Positions 25,881 through 39,403 are shown, counted from the stretch's first letter. The stretch: DNA of 64,000 bases from Hybos culiciformis (GCA_964007475.1 OZ023275.1:38993381-39057380), one strand, 5' to 3'. The notes: generated from the sequence alone by a model not told the origin. A program made the numbers and translations.

Positions 25881-28493
25881 GATAATATCTATTGAATATC
25901 ATTAAGCCTATGAAATAAATTTATAATAAAATTTACTTTTATTTTGTTTTTTTTTTTTCAAAAAATTGCATTTGATTAACTTTCCCTCGCATACCGACGA
26001 CAACGACGACCACAACGACGATAAGACAAAATTATTAAATAAATAAATAAAAAAAAACTGCAGGAACATTATTATGTTTGCATGATAATCAAGTGCAATC
26101 AGTTTTTAGTTTTATTTCGTTTTACATTTTACATTTTTTTTTTGCTTTTTTCTACAATCACAAATTTTAATCTAATTTTAAAAATATAATTATAAAATAT
26201 ATATAAAAAATAATAAACCCTCCCCTCCTCTCTGTCTCTTTTTTTTTTCATTTCTATCTACATAATATTCCTCTAGTCTGGTGTATTTTAACTAGAAATA
26301 TAAAAAGAAACAAAAAAAAAAAAATTTTATATTTATATTTTATATTATAAGCATGATAATAAAAAAAAAAAATATCTTAAAAAAGCTATATTCAAAAGCT
26401 TGGTGAGATTTACTGACAAATTTAGAAATATTATTATTTCAGATAGTTTTCACTAAAAAAAAAAAAAAATGATAATCGACCTTGAAAACTATTTACAATG
26501 TCTAATTGGATGGTTTAGCTGTCTATGTCACGAGACTTAAAATTCCTAAAAATAGTAAAGAATAATTTATTTTTATATTTAGTATTTTCTTATCAATGTA
26601 ATTTGTGGTGAAAACAAAATGGGGGTTTAATTAAATTTAAATATTTTTAACTTAGAATTAAAAAGCAAAAAAGAATGTTAGTGTACAAATTATAAAAACT
26701 AGATTCGATAAGTATCTAAATATGTAAATTGAAAATACTTGCAGAGATATTTGCATTTAATGAATTCTGTACCAACACCGATAATATACTTAAAAAAATA
26801 CAGGAAGCCATTTAAATAAATTCGTCATTTCAATCGATAAGAATTAGTCTCTAGTGTCTAGTCCAATTAAGTTTGTTTCAAGTAATGATTTTTAAAACAA
26901 CACCTTGTTTCAAATATTAAAACATAAATTAAGAAATGACTCAACAATTAGTTGCCATTTTTGTTAACCTATTACAATTATAACTACCTAATCAGTTTAG
27001 ATTTTAAATTAAATTATAAATTAATAATGTCTAGAAATAAATTCAAATTTTTAATTCGGACGTCTGTCTTCCATAATACCTAATCGTACAATTTTTAATT
27101 ATCAGCTGGTTTTTTTTTTTTACTTAAATATTTCTTATTTATATTTCTTTTCAATTATTATTTTAACTTATCATTTGAGTATGACTCATTAATAAAAATT
27201 TTTTGAACAAAAAAAAAAAGATAAGAAAATATTCAAATAAAAGAAAAATCCGTGTACTCATACACACTAGTACCCATTTTATCTGAGTTATATATTTATT
27301 TTATATTCAAATTATGGCAAATGGCATACTAACCTTTGCATTTCATTACTAATATTTTTAAAACTTATATATCCAGATATTTTTATACTTGCATAGTTTT
27401 TTATTTTTTAGATTTTATTTTATTAAAGGTATATGTTAAATTTCTGAATATAAAATTTTAATAGCCATTATACATAGCTGTATTATTATAGTAGTGAATA
27501 TATAAAATTTTATTATAATAACGATAATTACGACGGCCACGATGATGACAAAAACAATAAGATATAGGAAAATATGTAAAAAAAAAAAAAACAGTGATTG
27601 ATCATTATCATAAAATTTTTCACATTCCTAAATTCATTTAAAATTTTAATAGGGATGTATCAGAGATATTTTCTAGACAATAATTGTATGCCAATCTGAC
27701 TATCGTTATTAGACGCAGCGAATAGGATGATGATAAAAAAAAATAATCGGGATCATAAAGAAAAAAAAATATTAAAATTTTTCGTTTTCTCAATTATTAT
27801 TTATATTAATTAATAAGTATTTTGACGAAATTTTTGTATTTTATTTACTGAAAAAGGTTGTTGACGTGATACACTTTGTAAGTAGGTACCTACATAGTAT
27901 TATAATATAGTTAAAGAAGTTATATTTTTATTTCATTCACAAACTTCACTTTAAATCATATTGGTGAGTACTTTATCTTTTTTATTACTTTAAAATTCTA
28001 AAAAGAATCACAATTAACATTCGACTTATCTTTAAAGTAGTTTTTTTTTTTTTCTATCGCAAAGAAAGTCTAAATTGCAAATTTTCTGTTCCTTGGGAAA
28101 AGAACTTAAAAAACAAGTATGTCAAAATTTTTCATTTATTAAATAATAATGTCAGAAATTACTAAGTACGATTTCAAAAATATTGATCTTATGGGAATAT
28201 TATATTTTATATTATTATTATTATTGACCTTGTATTACCTTATTGGATAAATGACATAAGACAAAGAAAAATATAAATTACGAAAAATGTATAAGGATAT
28301 AAAAAAAAAAAAAACTTTTATTCAATAGTGGAAGGAAAAAAAATCTGAACAAAACTGTTTCGTCTCAATTTTGCTGCAGTCTTAAAAATGATATTTTTAA
28401 ATATTTAAATAATTTAAAATTCGCTGATTTAGATAAGTAGGTATAAGTATAGTTTTTAGATAATTTTTAATTATGAATAATTTATATTTTTCC

Positions 28494-28850
28494 CCAAACT
28501 TAACGCTGAAATTTCTTACTAGAGAGTTTCTCTAAATAATGTTTATTTTTTTTATTTGGATTCAAAACTTCCGAATCCTTGTACCAAAATAGAGGTCCCA
28601 TTTTTTTTGCTTCCTTTATTAATCGATATTCATTTTCCCACATACCTATATTTTCATCAGAATCCAATTTCAAAATTTCAAATAATATTAATTTTATATG
28701 AAAATAATTTCGACCCTGCACCGATTGGGAGCTTATTTATAATAACTCTGATGTCCGAAGAATTTCACTTAGCTTTGGATTGTGAATATTTTGGCATTTA
28801 AAGTAATTTAAGTGCGTGACACACAGACGGACATACAGAAAGTGAAAACA
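28494..28850. repeat. possible degenerate interspersed repeat
   Basis: Less AT-biased than its flanks, with an open frame on the minus strand (28721-28500) and, at its right end, GTGCGTGACACACAGACGGACA, a motif type I associate with ends of dispersed insect repeats. No terminal repeats or target duplications are seen, and the 73-residue product matches nothing I recognise. Confidence 0.25.
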
Positions 28851-29871
28851 TATATTTTTTTAATTGATGGAAAAACGGACAAGAAAAAAAATTCTAAGAT
28901 AAGGCAAAAATAATGAAAATAAACCAGTTATGAATGTTGAATAACTTAAGCTAATTTTTCCAGATTAGATACTCTTAACTAAATGTACTTTGTACTTGTT
29001 CGTATTTTCGACTTCAAAGACTGTAACTTTTTTTTTTTAATTTGAAATAACTATCTAACAAAACCACAATAATTAACACAAAAAATAAAAAATTAAAGAA
29101 AATGTGTGTCATGAAATGCAAAAAATGGGATGCTTGTGATAATTGTCTAAAAAAAAAAAAAAAAATATTTTATTAATTTCTTCCTAAAAAAAAAATAATT
29201 TTTTAATTTCATTTAAGTATTTTTTTGTTTTTTTTTTTTTTTTTTTTTCAAATTCAGATATTAATTTTTTTTTTGTCATGAATTTTCTTTTGTAGATTCT
29301 CGTTTGTATTTTAATTAAAAAAAAAAAATAAAAAATAAAATCAAAATGAAATCGCACTACATAGCAGTGAATGACCTTGACGAAAAATAGAGAGAGAAAT
29401 AAAAATTCACATTTTTTTTTTTTTTTTATAAACTTTTTATAATATACATACCTATATGTATACATTGTACCATTGTACCATGTACATGTATAATCTCTAC
29501 CTACCTACTACCTATAATAAAAAATTTTTTTTTCTTCATTATTTGAATAAAAAAAAAATCAAATTTAAAAAAAATAAAATAAAATCATTATTGAACAAAA
29601 AGAAAATAATTTTTCTACTTTAAAAAGAAAAGAAATAAAAAATCGAATAATTGAGCTCTCTATTGTAGCAGGACGAGTCTGAGAAAGTTGAAGCGATATA
29701 AAAAAGAATCAAGAATTGAACATATAATATGTATTTATGTTTATATAGCATTCTTGGCCTTTCATAGCTTAATTTATTTTCCAGAAATTTGGGTTTTTCT
29801 TCCAAATTGTACTATTACATTATATTCATAACCAGGAGAACACTGGAGAAATATACATATAATGTTAGAAC

Positions 29872-30358
29872 CAGGGCTGTGGAGTCGGTCTACAAAATTA
29901 CCGACTCCAACTCCGACTCTTCATTTTTTTCTTTGGTGACTCCGACTCCGACTCCTACTTTGACTACTTTGACTCTCTGTCTGATACCAATATGCTATAC
30001 TTTCTGTATCCGCACCAGCAATTATAAAAAATAGTATTTCCCGAAATTGCCATAAATTTTAATATGAACATAAAATGGTATTTCTCGTAATTTTCCCAGT
30101 AAGCCAAAAATCGTTATAATATATTTTAATTGGATTTCTGTGCGAGACACTTGGTTGTTGCTTTGTTAAATTTAATTATAAAAATATAATTATAAAAAAG
30201 TTTTATTTAATTTAATAAGTTTTGGTCGAGTATACTTAAATTTAATAGTTTTGGAGTCGGAGTCGGAGTCGACTTTATTTTGTCGACTCCGACTCCGACT
30301 CTTAACAAGCAAAAATTACTACCGACTCCGACTCCACGACTCCGACTCCGCAGCCCTG
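29872..30358. mobile_element. hAT-type MITE with internal GACTCC repeats
   Basis: The ends are CAGGGCTGTGGAGTCGG (29872 onward) and the reverse complement of CAGGGCTGCGGAGTCGG (ending 30358), 16 of 17 matching. The flanks GTTAGAAC (29864-29871) and GTTGGAAC (30359-30366) are an 8-bp target duplication with one mismatch. Both subterminal regions are arrays of the hexamer GACTCC/GGAGTC in opposite orientation, so the element could fold on itself. It is 487 bp with no transposase coding. Confidence 0.82.
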
Positions 30359-31440
30359 GTTGGAACTTCAATTAATAAACAAATTAAACAATCAATAAAA
30401 TTTTAATTACTTAATTACTTAGTTGCTGTTAACTATGACCCTTAAATCAAAAGATCTAAAAGTACACAATTATAATAATTAAAAAAATAATTTTATACTA
30501 AGTATAGTGTATACTTATTATGAATTATTATTAAGTCCATTATCACTCAAAACTTGTATAAATTATAATGACGTTATAGGTACATTCTTTATACATTTTA
30601 AATAAATGATGAAAAGAATTTATTAAGAGCTTTACAAAAAAAAATAAAGAAATTAATAAACAATTAACTATAAATATTTTTTTTTTCTTAATTTTTAATT
30701 TTAGATTTATTGTTATATTGAAATCCAATTTTTGTGTTGAAGTTTTAAACATCTAGCCTCACGCTAAAAAAGGGAAACTATTTTTTACACACACACAGCT
30801 TCACCAATCAATTTTTGATATTATGACAAATTGATCCGGACATCTAGGTTCCACAGTAAACAAAGAACATCAGAAACAATAATCAAAATAACACTATTAC
30901 GAAAAAATATATATATATATAAACCGAAAATATTAATTACCAATGTTAGTTCATTTAAATTTCTCAACAAATTACAAAAATATTTATGAGAAAAAACATA
31001 ATATGCATATTTTTAGTTTAAATTTTTTTTATAATTAAAGTAAAAAATAATTCAATACCAAAAACATCTAAAAATTTCAATTTTAGTTTTATTAAATTAA
31101 TTAAGATCCTTTTCTTTTATTTTTGTTTTTAATTGAAGTAACAACACAAACATAATAATTTTAAAGTAATTTTTCTCTCCCAATTTAAATTTATAAAGAA
31201 TTAATAAATATAAACAAGAAAATAAATTTTTTTTTTTTCTTTTCTAAAACTTAAATTTTGAAAAAAATAAGTACACAAAAAACATTAAAACTTTTCTAAA
31301 TTGTAATGAAACTTTTAAAAAATTTAAAGTCGAAAACTTAATTACTAAAAAATTAAAAAAAATCAGTTGGAAAAAAATAATATAAAAATTTATAAATAAA
31401 AAATTTTCTTCCTGTTTTATCGATTAAAAAAAAAAATTTC

Positions 31441-31675
31441 CCAAGATGGATAATAAGAATATTAAATTAAATCATTTGGATGAAGAGTTGATTGCGAATC
31501 GATGCTTCCAGCATGAATAAAATTAATTTACAAGATTCCAACGGCCAAAAGCGTCTTATTAGGCGCCTTTTCAAAGAGGCCACCATCAACTCTGTAACAA
31601 CCAATCGCGCCAGTTTCATTGAAATTGGTTTTTCATTCACATCTGAATGACATTATTATTATTATTCATAAATAA
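31441..31675 (+). other. candidate noncoding 5' exon of the KIAA0232-like gene
   Basis: A distinctly GC-richer block ends in AATAAG followed by GTAAGC, a strong donor (31676). It precedes the first recognised coding exon by 2 kb in the same direction. It contains a 24-codon ORF (31446-31520) and an overlapping 45-codon ORF (31513-31650). A plausible acceptor before the coding exon is the CAG near 33571-33573. Linkage to the downstream gene is inferred, not shown. Confidence 0.35.
31513..31650 (+). CDS. candidate small ORF / uORF, 45 aa
   Basis: ATG to TGA encodes a 45-residue peptide that begins MNKINLQDSNGQKRLIRRLF and ends with GFSFTSE. Codons here use far more G/C (GGC, CGC, GCC, ACC) than neighbouring noncoding DNA, which is what prompts the call. 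It overlaps the end of an upstream 24-codon ORF in another frame. It has a basic patch but no signal peptide or recognised domain. It may be a translated uORF of the KIAA0232-like transcript or an independent micropeptide. I know of no homologue. Confidence 0.35.
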   Translation: MNKINLQDSNGQKRLIRRLFKEATINSVTTNRASFIEIGFSFTSE

Positions 31676-33634
31676 GGTAAGCTGATAGTTTTTATAATAT
31701 AATTTTTAAAGTTTTTTATCTTTTGTTTTTTGTTTTTTTTTGCTGTTATTATTGTTTTGAAACGCTTTATGTATGTATGCATTCATTATTGTTTTATTAT
31801 TACGTTTGGCCCAAATTTTGAGATAGTACTTTAGTCATATGCTAATGTCCAAAAGAAAATGCAATATCCTAACAAGCTTAACAACCGTAGTAAATGTTAT
31901 CGAAGTTTTTTGCCAATTTTCTTATTAATTTTGTTTATCAGAACATTTTTTAGTCCCTACCAAATGTACGTGTACATAATATGTTATAATGCTAATAAAA
32001 ATGAAAATCCTAGTTAAAAGGAATAATTCTGAGATTTTCCCAGAGTTAAGTGGAGACCAAATAGTCTCTTTTTAATATAACAGGAGCATAGAAAGATGTA
32101 GAGCAAATAACCACATAATAAAAAAAATATTTATATATATATATAAAAATTTGTAATATAGTCAGATTGATTAACAAGAGTTCAGGTTAATAAAAATATT
32201 AAATTTTTGGTTCACAAAAAATTCCAAAAATAACAATAGAAATGTAGAGCAATCATCGTACCCACAAATGAGGATCATTATTGTTAAAACAAATTTTTAA
32301 AATATAGTTTTGCTCATTAATATTGGCTATGTAGAAATCTTATTGGAAACTAAGTATCTAGATTGTTACAGACAAATAGGATAAAAATAAAATGTACTTA
32401 AATTGTATTAACCCAATAACTAATTTTTTAGATCAGAATCATTTTTATTTATATTTATTATTGTTGGATTTATTAATATATTTGTATTGTTCTTCTTCAT
32501 TTCATTGCTGTTACGAGATTTCTGTGAAATTATTATTATTATTTTTTATCAGTACACTCATGTTATATTATGAATTTATAAAAAAAAAAGTTCGATTTCG
32601 GTCAAAAAAAAAAAAACCAATTAGTTATTTATTTATTTAATTCAATTAGTATGTAATCTTAGATTTTCCTTTTTTAATGTAAAAGAAATAGATAAGAATT
32701 ACGAGAGATAGATAAAATAATTTCTTTTCTAAGAAAGTACTAATACGCCAAGCACAATATCAAACATATTTATCAACCATTTTGATGTAAGCTTTAAGGC
32801 TATAGCCAAACTAACGAGATTTAATTTGCATTTTTATAGCTTTACTTAAAAAAAAATTCCGCATTCGAAAACGTTATGAACTGAACTGCATTTCTGCACT
32901 TTTTAAAAAAACATAATTTAGAAAATTGATTATTGTCAAAAATTCTATTTATATACAAAAAAACAATAAATTATTTCATATTTTATTAAAAAAGAGACAA
33001 ATAGTATAATTTATTATATAAAATTTCAAAAATCAATTCAATTTGGTTTTCTGGCTCGAACCACACATATGTTGTTACAGAATTTAATTCCTGAATAAGA
33101 CCTAAGCTTCTGTATTATGTTTAAAGTAAAAGCAAAAATTTATTGTATATCTTCCGTAAGGGTACAATAGCGATCTTGTCGGCCCGACTTAAACCTAAAA
33201 ATACACATCGGTGCCGATGAAAATCGATAATGTTTCATATAATAATTATTTAATTTTTTTTTGAGATTCTCGATATTTTAATGACGTTTTTATTCTATGG
33301 AAACATCTTGCCTTAATAAAAAAAAAATAAGACAGTAATGAAATAAAAATGATGAATTAAAAAAATTTATAATAAAGTTGGCTTTTTAGTATAAATTGTT
33401 ATTAAAAAATTAAATTAATATTTTATTTTTCAAAATTAAAAAAAAACCAAAATTCAAAAAAATTTATATATATATTTTTTTTTTTTGCATAAAATTTCCA
33501 TTTTGCCTTATTCGTAGAAAATTTGTATTTTATTTACATTTTTTTTTTTTTTTTTGTTTAAAAAGTATTCAGAAGATTTTTGTATTTTTGTTTATTGTTT
33601 TTTTTTTTTTTTTTTTATAAATATATAAAATAAA
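31676..33634. other. probable 5' intron / upstream region of the KIAA0232-like gene
   Basis: AT-rich DNA with a very long T-rich tract (33531-33616) just before the first coding exon. A small GC-richer patch at about 33165-33230 contains GTCGGCCCGAC and CATCGGTGCCGATG, both near-palindromic. Nothing else is evident. Confidence 0.45.
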
Positions 33635-36600
33635 ATGTCAATAAATACCAATTTTATAGGTATGAAGTATCCCCAGCTTGTATCAACTCGTGCAGTTAAC
33701 GCGATCTCTGATTGGCTAGTATCACAATTGGAGCAATTAGGCGTTGAATCACCTCTTATATATTCTAGACTTCTTTTATCTCTTTTACATTCATCAGTTC
33801 AAATAAATGATGATCCAATTGAATTCAACAATTTAGAAGTATATAATTTTTTTTAATTTTTATCACGTGAATTTTTTTTAAATTTATAAAAATTAATTAA
33901 ATATTTTGTAGTCATTCTTGGCAAATCGAAAAGGTAATAGAAGGAATCCTCCTTATGATGCAATCACATTTAAAAAGCTAACAGCTATTCAATGTTTAAC
34001 GGAAACTGTTTCTTCAGATCATGAGGTAAGCTTTTTTAAAGCTTAGTTGAAAAAAAAAATAAAAAATGTTATTTGGAAGGTATTTTTGATTTATTAACGA
34101 TGATCAATATTTTTGCCCACTTCTTGACTTTAGTAACTAGAATCGGTTTCAATTTCGATTGAAATAAAATTTGGAAATTTCAGTGAACACTAAAAGGCAA
34201 CTTTTGAAAAAATATATATATATATATTTTCGTTGGAATTTTTTTGATTATCCAACCTATTTCGTAAAATTTCTTCACAAGGTTGAACAGAAATAATGAG
34301 TTAAATTTAGAAATATACCTATTTTGATAAAAGTTCTGAAATAGTCGTTTAATTAGGATATTGATTTGCTTCGTTTTTTTTTTTTTAATTGCTCACAAAC
34401 ATAACTCACGGCGTGATCATAAATTTCGTATGTTCACATTAATTCGCTACCTAAGTAACTAGTTGGTATTTTCATAAGACTAAAGGCAAGTAAATATGGA
34501 AAAAAAATCCGTTTACAAACTAAACTAACTTGTCACATATAAACGATGCTAAAAAATAAGGCAAAGAATTAGATTGTGATTGACCTGAGTTTCTAAAAAC
34601 TTCAGCGATAACAATCAGCACTAAAACAGGAATTTCCAAATAAATTGTTGAAAAACTTATACGGCAAGAAAAGAGTGTTTAAAACTTTTTAAACGAACAA
34701 ATATAAATTTTGTTTAGATTGCTATATATTTTTATTCTTCCACCTCCAGTTTTTTAATTCATTTTCTCAAACCTTTAGTAATTTTCTAAAGTAACATAAC
34801 AGCTTGCAATTTATTTTTTTTTTGACCATTATTAAGAAATAAATATGAATAATAATTATTTATATATTTTCCAGATAAATAAAATTGAAAATTTAGTTGA
34901 TGAATTATGTGAAAAACTTAACGATATCGAAAGACAAATAAATTCTGATGAAGAGGATTATTTTGTTTATAATAATATTGGAAAAACAATTACAATAAAT
35001 AATAACATTACAACAACTGAACAAGAAGGAACCGAGAGAGAAAAAGCAAATAAAAGAAGAAGAAACAATTTAATTTCAAATCGATCATACAAAAAAGAAG
35101 AAAACATAACAGAGGATCCAACGATACGCTACTACAGTGCTTTTCCTGCTTTGACTAAAGAAATGGAAAATTCATTCAATATGTCTTCATATCGTAGTAA
35201 AAAAGCTTTAACATGGCCAACTGGAAATAAAATTGCTGCATCAGTGGCATGTTCTATGTCAATGCCAATAAATACTTTATTAATTCAAGAAAACACTAAA
35301 GAAAATACAGCTGGGGTGAAACGGAAAACAAAACGTCGACGAAATCAAGGTATGAATATTATATTAATAAAAATAAATTTTCTTCTGTTTTACAGTATTT
35401 ATTCTGATTTAATTAATTCTATTCTAGCTATGTCTAAAGGACAATTCACAAACATACGAAAATCATCTTATGGTGGGAGCAGTTCTTCTCCAACATGGGA
35501 TACAGATTTTGAGGGTACTTGGGAAATGGGTCGTGATTTAATCAAAGAATTTATTAATTCACAAAATAATCGAAATAGAAGTACATCAGAGAGTGCAGCT
35601 GACGTATACAAACTTCCAAGCAATAAGGATAGGTCAAATTTTGAAAAACGTATGAAATCTATGAATAATGATAACGAGAATGATGAACTATCTGATAAAA
35701 TAATAATGAACTTGGAATTTCAATCATTTTTGGTAGATAGAAAATATGTAAAGAAATTTAATTCCAATGAATATAAATTAACTTCTCAACAAGTTGGCGA
35801 AACAGATGAACCAAATTTGAATATTGAGTGCATAGTTGATGAAATAATTCCAGACGAAGGGCAATTAACTGCAACATCACATCGGAAAGCAGCAATAATT
35901 GAACATAATAAGTTTTTACCCACCAATGACTCAATGAAATTATGCTCAAACATAGAAAAACAACAACAAGATTTTGCTCAATTTAAAGCTAAATTTAATA
36001 GCAGTGTAGAAGCTTTGTGGAAAGGCAGCAACAATCAAATGAATGAAATATCAAAAGCTACAACTAGCGGTCATAATTTTCAGTCAAAAAACAATAATAA
36101 TTTACATAATTTTTGGGAAAATTATTATAATCATTACAGCTCAGGCAATAACAATCAACTAAGTTATTCTTCAATGCCAGTAAATATACCAAATTTGTTA
36201 AATATTACTACTACCAACAGACTAGAAAATGAGAATAATGAAAGTTATTCAAATACCGAAGAAGCACAGGCGTCATCTATGATAATGCAAGAATCTATTT
36301 GGTCTGATAACGCTAATAATTACGATGATGATATAAGTTTTTATGCCAATATTTTAAAGTCAAATAATAAATTCACTGACAAAGAGGATGATATTAAGGT
36401 AGGCATGCGGACAGAATCTTTTTTTTTTCTTAATTTTTCAGAACAGTAATATTGAGTTTTTCATAAAAAAAATATTTAACTTAAGAATTCAGAAACTGTG
36501 AATTTTCTTCATAACAAATTTTTATTATCTAACAATCATGTTCATTAATAAATGTGGATGTGCTGAATTTTAAATATCAAGATGCAAAAATACAAAATAT

Positions 36601-39149
36601 TTCACAATTACTTATTTTATGAATATGATAATAATTATAAATGTATTTTTTTTGTAGAATTTGAATTATGGCCAGGAGAACCCAAATTTTCTATATCATA
36701 CTTCAAAATGGTCTGAAGGTATAAATGCAGTGTCTCCGCTTGAAACGGGACCAGCAGCAAATTCAATTGATCGGCAAAAGTTACGTGAAAGTATGTTAAA
36801 AAATTCGTATTTTTGTCACAATCTTTCACCAAATTTGCAAAATGTTCAAAGTCACTCAGCATCTTTTATACCGTCGAATCAGTCTACTGAGAAGAATTAC
36901 AATTCAATGCTACTTTCGACTGCTGATTACGCAAGTTATAATCAAAAAAATTCAAATGCTTCAAACCATTTCAGTTCATTTAATATAACATTAAAAAATC
37001 ATTCAAATTGTAGCAAGTTTGTAGCATATTCGAAAATCAAACACATTCAAAACGATTCACAACATCAACAAGAAAACTACCGGGCTATGATATCAGCTTC
37101 AGCGTCTGTAAATGCTGATGATAATCTCTTAACATCAGACAAAACCCATTTTAGGCCAATCAAACATTCTTACGCTGATGGATTCGTTTTTGATATTTGC
37201 AGTAGTTTGGATGAAGTAAATTTTGATCGCTCTCCAAGTGGTTATTATTTATTTGACACTAGTGGTGAATGCTATCAAGAGTTTGCAAACATTACGTCGG
37301 ATCTAGTTTTATTTAATCATACACAACAGAAAAATTTAGGTAAATCTAGTGCTAGCAACACTAATCAATTTACTCTTAAATTCCGTATTAATACAAATAA
37401 TGAAAAATATTGTCAAACCGATGATATACCAATCATTCAAGATGAAACTTTCGCAAATACTGATTCCAAAAATAATAAAAATGATAATAAAAAATTTAGT
37501 AATTTGTTTCAAAGTGAAACCCTCGATCATGATGAGAGTTCTGATGAGTCATTGGAAAGTTATTTTAATAGATTAGAAAATAAATTCTCAGTTTGTGATG
37601 ATGATGATGGTGAATTTTATCAGCAGCAACAACAACAACAACAACGTCAAAAGCAATTAATTCTGAAGGATAATTGGTCAATGTTTGAAAATGGACAATG
37701 TAAAAAATGTAGTAGCACTGTTGTAGGATCCGATGGAAATAACAGAAATTATCATTCATTATGGGGTGAATGTTCAGATAATGATGAGAATTCAAATTTC
37801 AATTTCAAAAACAATAAATCAATTCCAGCTAATCGTTTATTAAAAGATGAATTAAATTTTGAGGCTGACGACTTGATTCGAGAATTACGAATGCAAAATC
37901 TATATATTGAAGATGAAGGAAATGAAGAGAATGGAAATTGGGATCAAAATAAGACTGCAATTTATTTTGACAGTGATACCAACAAATGCTTTAGTGGTGA
38001 AAATTGCAATGATGCGAATTTAACAAAAACAACGGAAAAAATTGATATTTTTTACAATGTAACTAAACTTATAACAGATTTATTGTTACCAGAAAACGCA
38101 ACAAAATTAGCCAATGCAATAGGTAAAAGTGTTGTCCGCAACATATTTTTTAACAATTTAAACAAATAAAATGCCCTTAAAAATATAATTCTTACCGGCT
38201 GTTCAGACAGAAGTTCGTACTTAATATTCAGTCATTGGGATCTGTATCTTATCGAAAACTTTGGTGAAATAACTTTCTTTGGTTGAAATGTTGCTTTCAA
38301 AATTCTCTGTTAATATTTCAAAACGCACTTTTGTCTTAGGTTTTTAATTCAAGTAAAATAAAAAATGTTTTTTTAGGTGAAGCATCTAAAAATCAACATC
38401 AACGTCATTTGCTGGAAGCTAAAAAAAGTGACAATAAATTCGGTGATGGTTTGTATCATAATAATATATGGAAAAATGAGTTTAAACCAATTGACAACAT
38501 TTTATTGCAACTAAACAATAATAATAACTTACTAACAGATAACATGCCAAATAGTAATTGGAAATTTTCAAATTTAGCTGATCTTTGGAACTCGACTGAA
38601 ATCACCGAGGATAAGATTGAAACAAAAATGGACGACGAGGAAGATTTGATTGAAAGTTCTCAAACTTATTTCAAAAAAGAAGATTCTAACAATAACAACA
38701 ATATATCGTTAAACATATCGGACCTTAATCAAATTTTTCCATTGAATTTGAAAACAAATAAAAATGATAGTATTAATAAGGTCGAAAATCCCAAACGCTT
38801 TGATCGTAAACGAAGACATTCTGCTTCTCAACAGCAATCATTGTTAAATTCATCATTCAATCAATCTGAAAATTTTGATAATTTGCAAAAATTATTTGAT
38901 AGCAATAAAAATTTTTCCTTAGTAAGAGGAAATCATTCTGATAAAAAAGATATTGAAGAAGAAAATTCGGCACCAACTGCAACCATAATTAATATCAAAT
39001 ATTGGACAACTAAATTGGATAATCCTTCAATTCCGTTTATTTTAAACGAAAACCAATGGAAAAATAATGAAGATGAGGGAATAACAGCAGCGTTTATAAA
39101 CCCTTCTTCAATATTAAAGCATGTAGTCGTCAGACCTTTGACCCGTTGA
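33635..39149 (+). CDS. KIAA0232 homologue (uncharacterised conserved protein)
   Basis: Exons: 33635-33838, 33912-34025, 34875-35349, 35428-36398, 36658-38122, 38377-39149; all GT-AG and in phase, giving 1333 aa (human KIAA0232 is of similar size, about 1400). Matches recalled from the human protein are collinear. They are an N-terminal helix pair WLVSQLEQLGVESPLIYSRL (about residues 27-46), then LVDELCEKLNDIE (about 113-125), YYSAFPALT (about 192), THFRPI (about 750) and a HSLWGE motif. The rest is low-complexity Asn/Ser/Asp-rich with a Gln run and a DDDDGE stretch, as expected for a largely disordered protein. No signal peptide or membrane segment. The start could also be ATG at 33662, since TTTTATAG just before it resembles an acceptor. 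Molecular function is unknown. Confidence 0.75.
35350..35427 (+). other. 78-nt intron that keeps the frame open
   Basis: GTATGA at the 5' end and TATTCTAG at the 3' end bound a 78-nt intron. Its length is a multiple of three and it has no in-frame stop, so retention would insert 26 mainly hydrophobic residues. Composition (Ile/Leu/Phe-rich) is unlike the flanking Asn/Ser-rich protein, so I treat it as an intron. Confidence 0.7.
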
Positions 39150-39403
39150 ATATTTTAATTCAAAACTGTCAAGCTTGTGTTAATTTATAATTGATTTCTT
39201 TTGTTAATTTTTTTTCAAAATTTTGGGTTCAAAATTAAGCAGTAAACTGTCTTAGTGTTGTGCTTTACAATTGTTTAACTTGTATTACAGAAATTCGTTG
39301 TAATTTTGGAGCCTTATATTGTGAAATTGTTTTTACGTTTTAAAAACACGTAATTTTGTAAAAAGTTCATAATTTAAATTATAATGCAATTTTCGGGGTA
39401 CCC

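Larger units (their letters stand above)
22802..31440. other. AT-rich noncoding region (intergenic or long 5' intron)
   Basis: No coding exon is supported. The region contains long A/T homopolymers, a tRNA-derived SINE fragment (25404-25520), a hAT-type MITE (29872-30358), a GC-richer block near 25090-25250, a short GC palindrome GCGGCGCCGC at 23802-23811, and a possible degenerate repeat at about 28494-28850. Confidence 0.5.

Noticed and set aside
28500..28721. 73-codon minus-strand frame
   Set aside because: Not low-complexity, but no homology recognised, no splice partners, and it lies in a possible degenerate repeat; kept as a repeat note only.
29184..29465. 93-codon minus-strand frame
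   Set aside because: Built from long T/A homopolymers (Lys/Phe runs); low-complexity chance frame.
33170..33235. Near-palindromic GGCCCGAC and CATCGGTGCCGATG patch
   Set aside because: Too short and isolated to assign as a mobile-element end; no paired terminal repeat found nearby.
34845..34874. Upstream in-frame ATG before KIAA0232-like exon 3
   Set aside because: The ATTTTCCAG acceptor at 34866-34874 and phase agreement with exon 2 show that coding enters at 34875.
35758..35949. 63-codon minus-strand frame
   Set aside because: Antisense shadow of a KIAA0232-like coding exon.
38123..38169. Read-through past the exon ending at 38122
   Set aside because: GTAAAA donor after ATA-G and the phase-matched acceptor at 38375-38376 join the frame to 38377; the short extension is intronic.
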